This document shows, in pieces, positions 5,701 to 6,485 of a stretch of DNA of 6,485 bases; within the stretch, counting starts at the first letter, position 1, and each line of letters starts with the position of its first letter. The stretch is from the NCBI GenBank assembly GCA_002338255.1, contig DDHX01000047.1:70058-76542 (forward strand), read 5' to 3'. The DNA comes from Ruminococcaceae bacterium UBA1865 (GTDB lineage Bacteria > Bacillota > Clostridia > Oscillospirales > Acutalibacteraceae). The position numbers and the translations under genes were made by a program. The notes beneath the pieces were generated by a model. It did no database searches and had not been told where the DNA came from. It worked only from the letters and a program-made list of their open reading frames with translations.

Positions 5701-6485
5701 TGATTTCTTCTCCTTCTTTCGGATTCAGCGGCAGACGGATGGCAGCACAGGTGCCCTCATCTATTTCGGATGAAATGGATAATCCATATTCATTGCCGAA
5801 TTTTAGCTGCAGTCTGGAGTTTACATTGTTCAATCCGATACTATCGGTAAATATGTTTTCTGTATTTGTCTGATCCTTAGAGGATTCAATCCGAAAAGAA
5901 TGGTTTAGTTCCTCAACCTGGGCATTGTCCATGCCGTTTCCGTTGTCCGCAATATAAATCAGAAGGCATTCGTCTGCTATGACGGAGTAAATTTTGATGA
6001 TTGAATTGCCCTTTTTTAGTTCACATCCATGAATCACTGCGTTTTCTACAATAGGTTGTAAGGTGAGTGCCGGAATTCGGTAGTTCATGATGGATTCCGG
6101 TAAATCAATCTGATAAGAAAGTTTATCCGCATAGCGGCTCTTTTGCAGTCCTAAATAGGAATCCACAATTTTCAGCTCGGCAGAAAGAGGAATCTCTTTG
6201 TCAGTATTCATTACACCCCGCAGGAAAAAGGATAGCTTTTCAATGTCATGTACGGCCTGATTCTTTTCTCCGCATTTGATCAGCAGACTGATGGTATTGA
6301 GTGTGTTATATAGAAAGTGTGGCTTTATCTGGCTGCACAGTACATTATACTGCGCTTCTTTCTGAAGATAACGCATTTCATAAACTTCTTTGACAAGCTG
6401 TGTGTTTTTTGACATCATAGTTTGGATGCGGTCCACCATGGTGTTCGGACAGGTGGTATTGGCCGCCATCCAGTCAATCACCGCC
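5675..6485 (-). CDS. LytS/YesM-type sensor histidine kinase, partial (N-terminus outside window)
   Basis: The C-terminal part of a membrane sensor kinase; the frame is open at the right edge. A GTG at 6479-6481 is an in-frame codon and probably not the start. Counting from it, 268 residues are seen: a helical linker (about 10-48), the His_kinase-type dimerisation motif QIKPHFLYNTLNTI with phospho-acceptor His55, then an HATPase_c domain with N-box LQPIVENAVIHG (Asn147), G1 box ADNGNGMD (178-185) and G2-like SIGLNNVNSRL (214-224). The QxxPHFLYNTLN sequence is the hallmark of the YesM/LytS kinases paired with AraC-type regulators. The missing part should contain transmembrane helices, an extracellular sensor and probably a HAMP domain. 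It would autophosphorylate and pass phosphate to Asp55 of the overlapping regulator. The ligand cannot be told from this fragment. Confidence 0.95.
   Translation of the reverse strand, partial: AVIDWMAANTTCPNTMVDRIQTMMSKNTQLVKEVYEMRYLQKEAQYNVLCSQIKPHFLYNTLNTISLLIKCGEKNQAVHDIEKLSFFLRGVMNTDKEIPLSAELKIVDSYLGLQKSRYADKLSYQIDLPESIMNYRIPALTLQPIVENAVIHGCELKKGNSIIKIYSVIADECLLIYIADNGNGMDNAQVEELNHSFRIESSKDQTNTENIFTDSIGLNNVNSRLQLKFGNEYGLSISSEIDEGTCAAIRLPLNPKEGEEINVHSDDCR

Overview
The window looks like Bacillota (probably class Clostridia) chromosome. Base composition is moderately AT-rich, start codons are mixed (ATG, GTG, TTG) behind strong purine-rich ribosome binding sites, and there is a Gram-positive type LexA/DinR box and a YesM/YesN-type two-component pair. 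All five well-supported protein genes after the first, and the first itself, lie on the minus strand, so they are transcribed from right to left. No rRNA, tRNA, CRISPR array or intact insertion sequence was found by eye.

Layout in transcription order. (1) 6485-5675: the 3' part of a LytS/YesM-type sensor histidine kinase whose N-terminus lies outside the window. It overlaps by 26 bases with (2) 5700-4087, a complete YesN-type response regulator with an AraC-type DNA-binding end. (3) 4086-3423: about 660 bases without a convincing gene. It holds a likely terminator (3469-3508), a compact GC-rich pair of interleaved inverted repeats (3583-3624), and what looks like a decayed, frameshifted small gene on the plus strand (about 3710-3980). 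(4) 3422-1269: a three-gene SOS operon. A near-consensus sigma-A promoter carries a palindromic LexA box at its start point and drives a Y-family translesion DNA polymerase, an unrecognised 85-residue protein, and an SRAP/HMCES (YedK-type) abasic-site-crosslinking protein. The genes are separated by 13 and 5 bases, and each internal ribosome binding site overlaps or adjoins the end of the preceding gene. (5) 1268-973: a spacer of about 300 bases with a good promoter for the last gene and a possible decayed copy of the polymerase gene's 5' end. (6) 972-1: a P-loop AAA-type ATPase that runs off the left edge.

Working together: the kinase and regulator should form a signal-to-transcription pair, with no target operon visible here. 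The middle operon is a DNA-damage-tolerance unit: LexA cleavage would release synthesis of a bypass polymerase together with a protein that caps abasic sites in single-stranded DNA. The small middle protein is the part with no known role; its position between two lesion-handling enzymes makes it the most interesting gene in the window.
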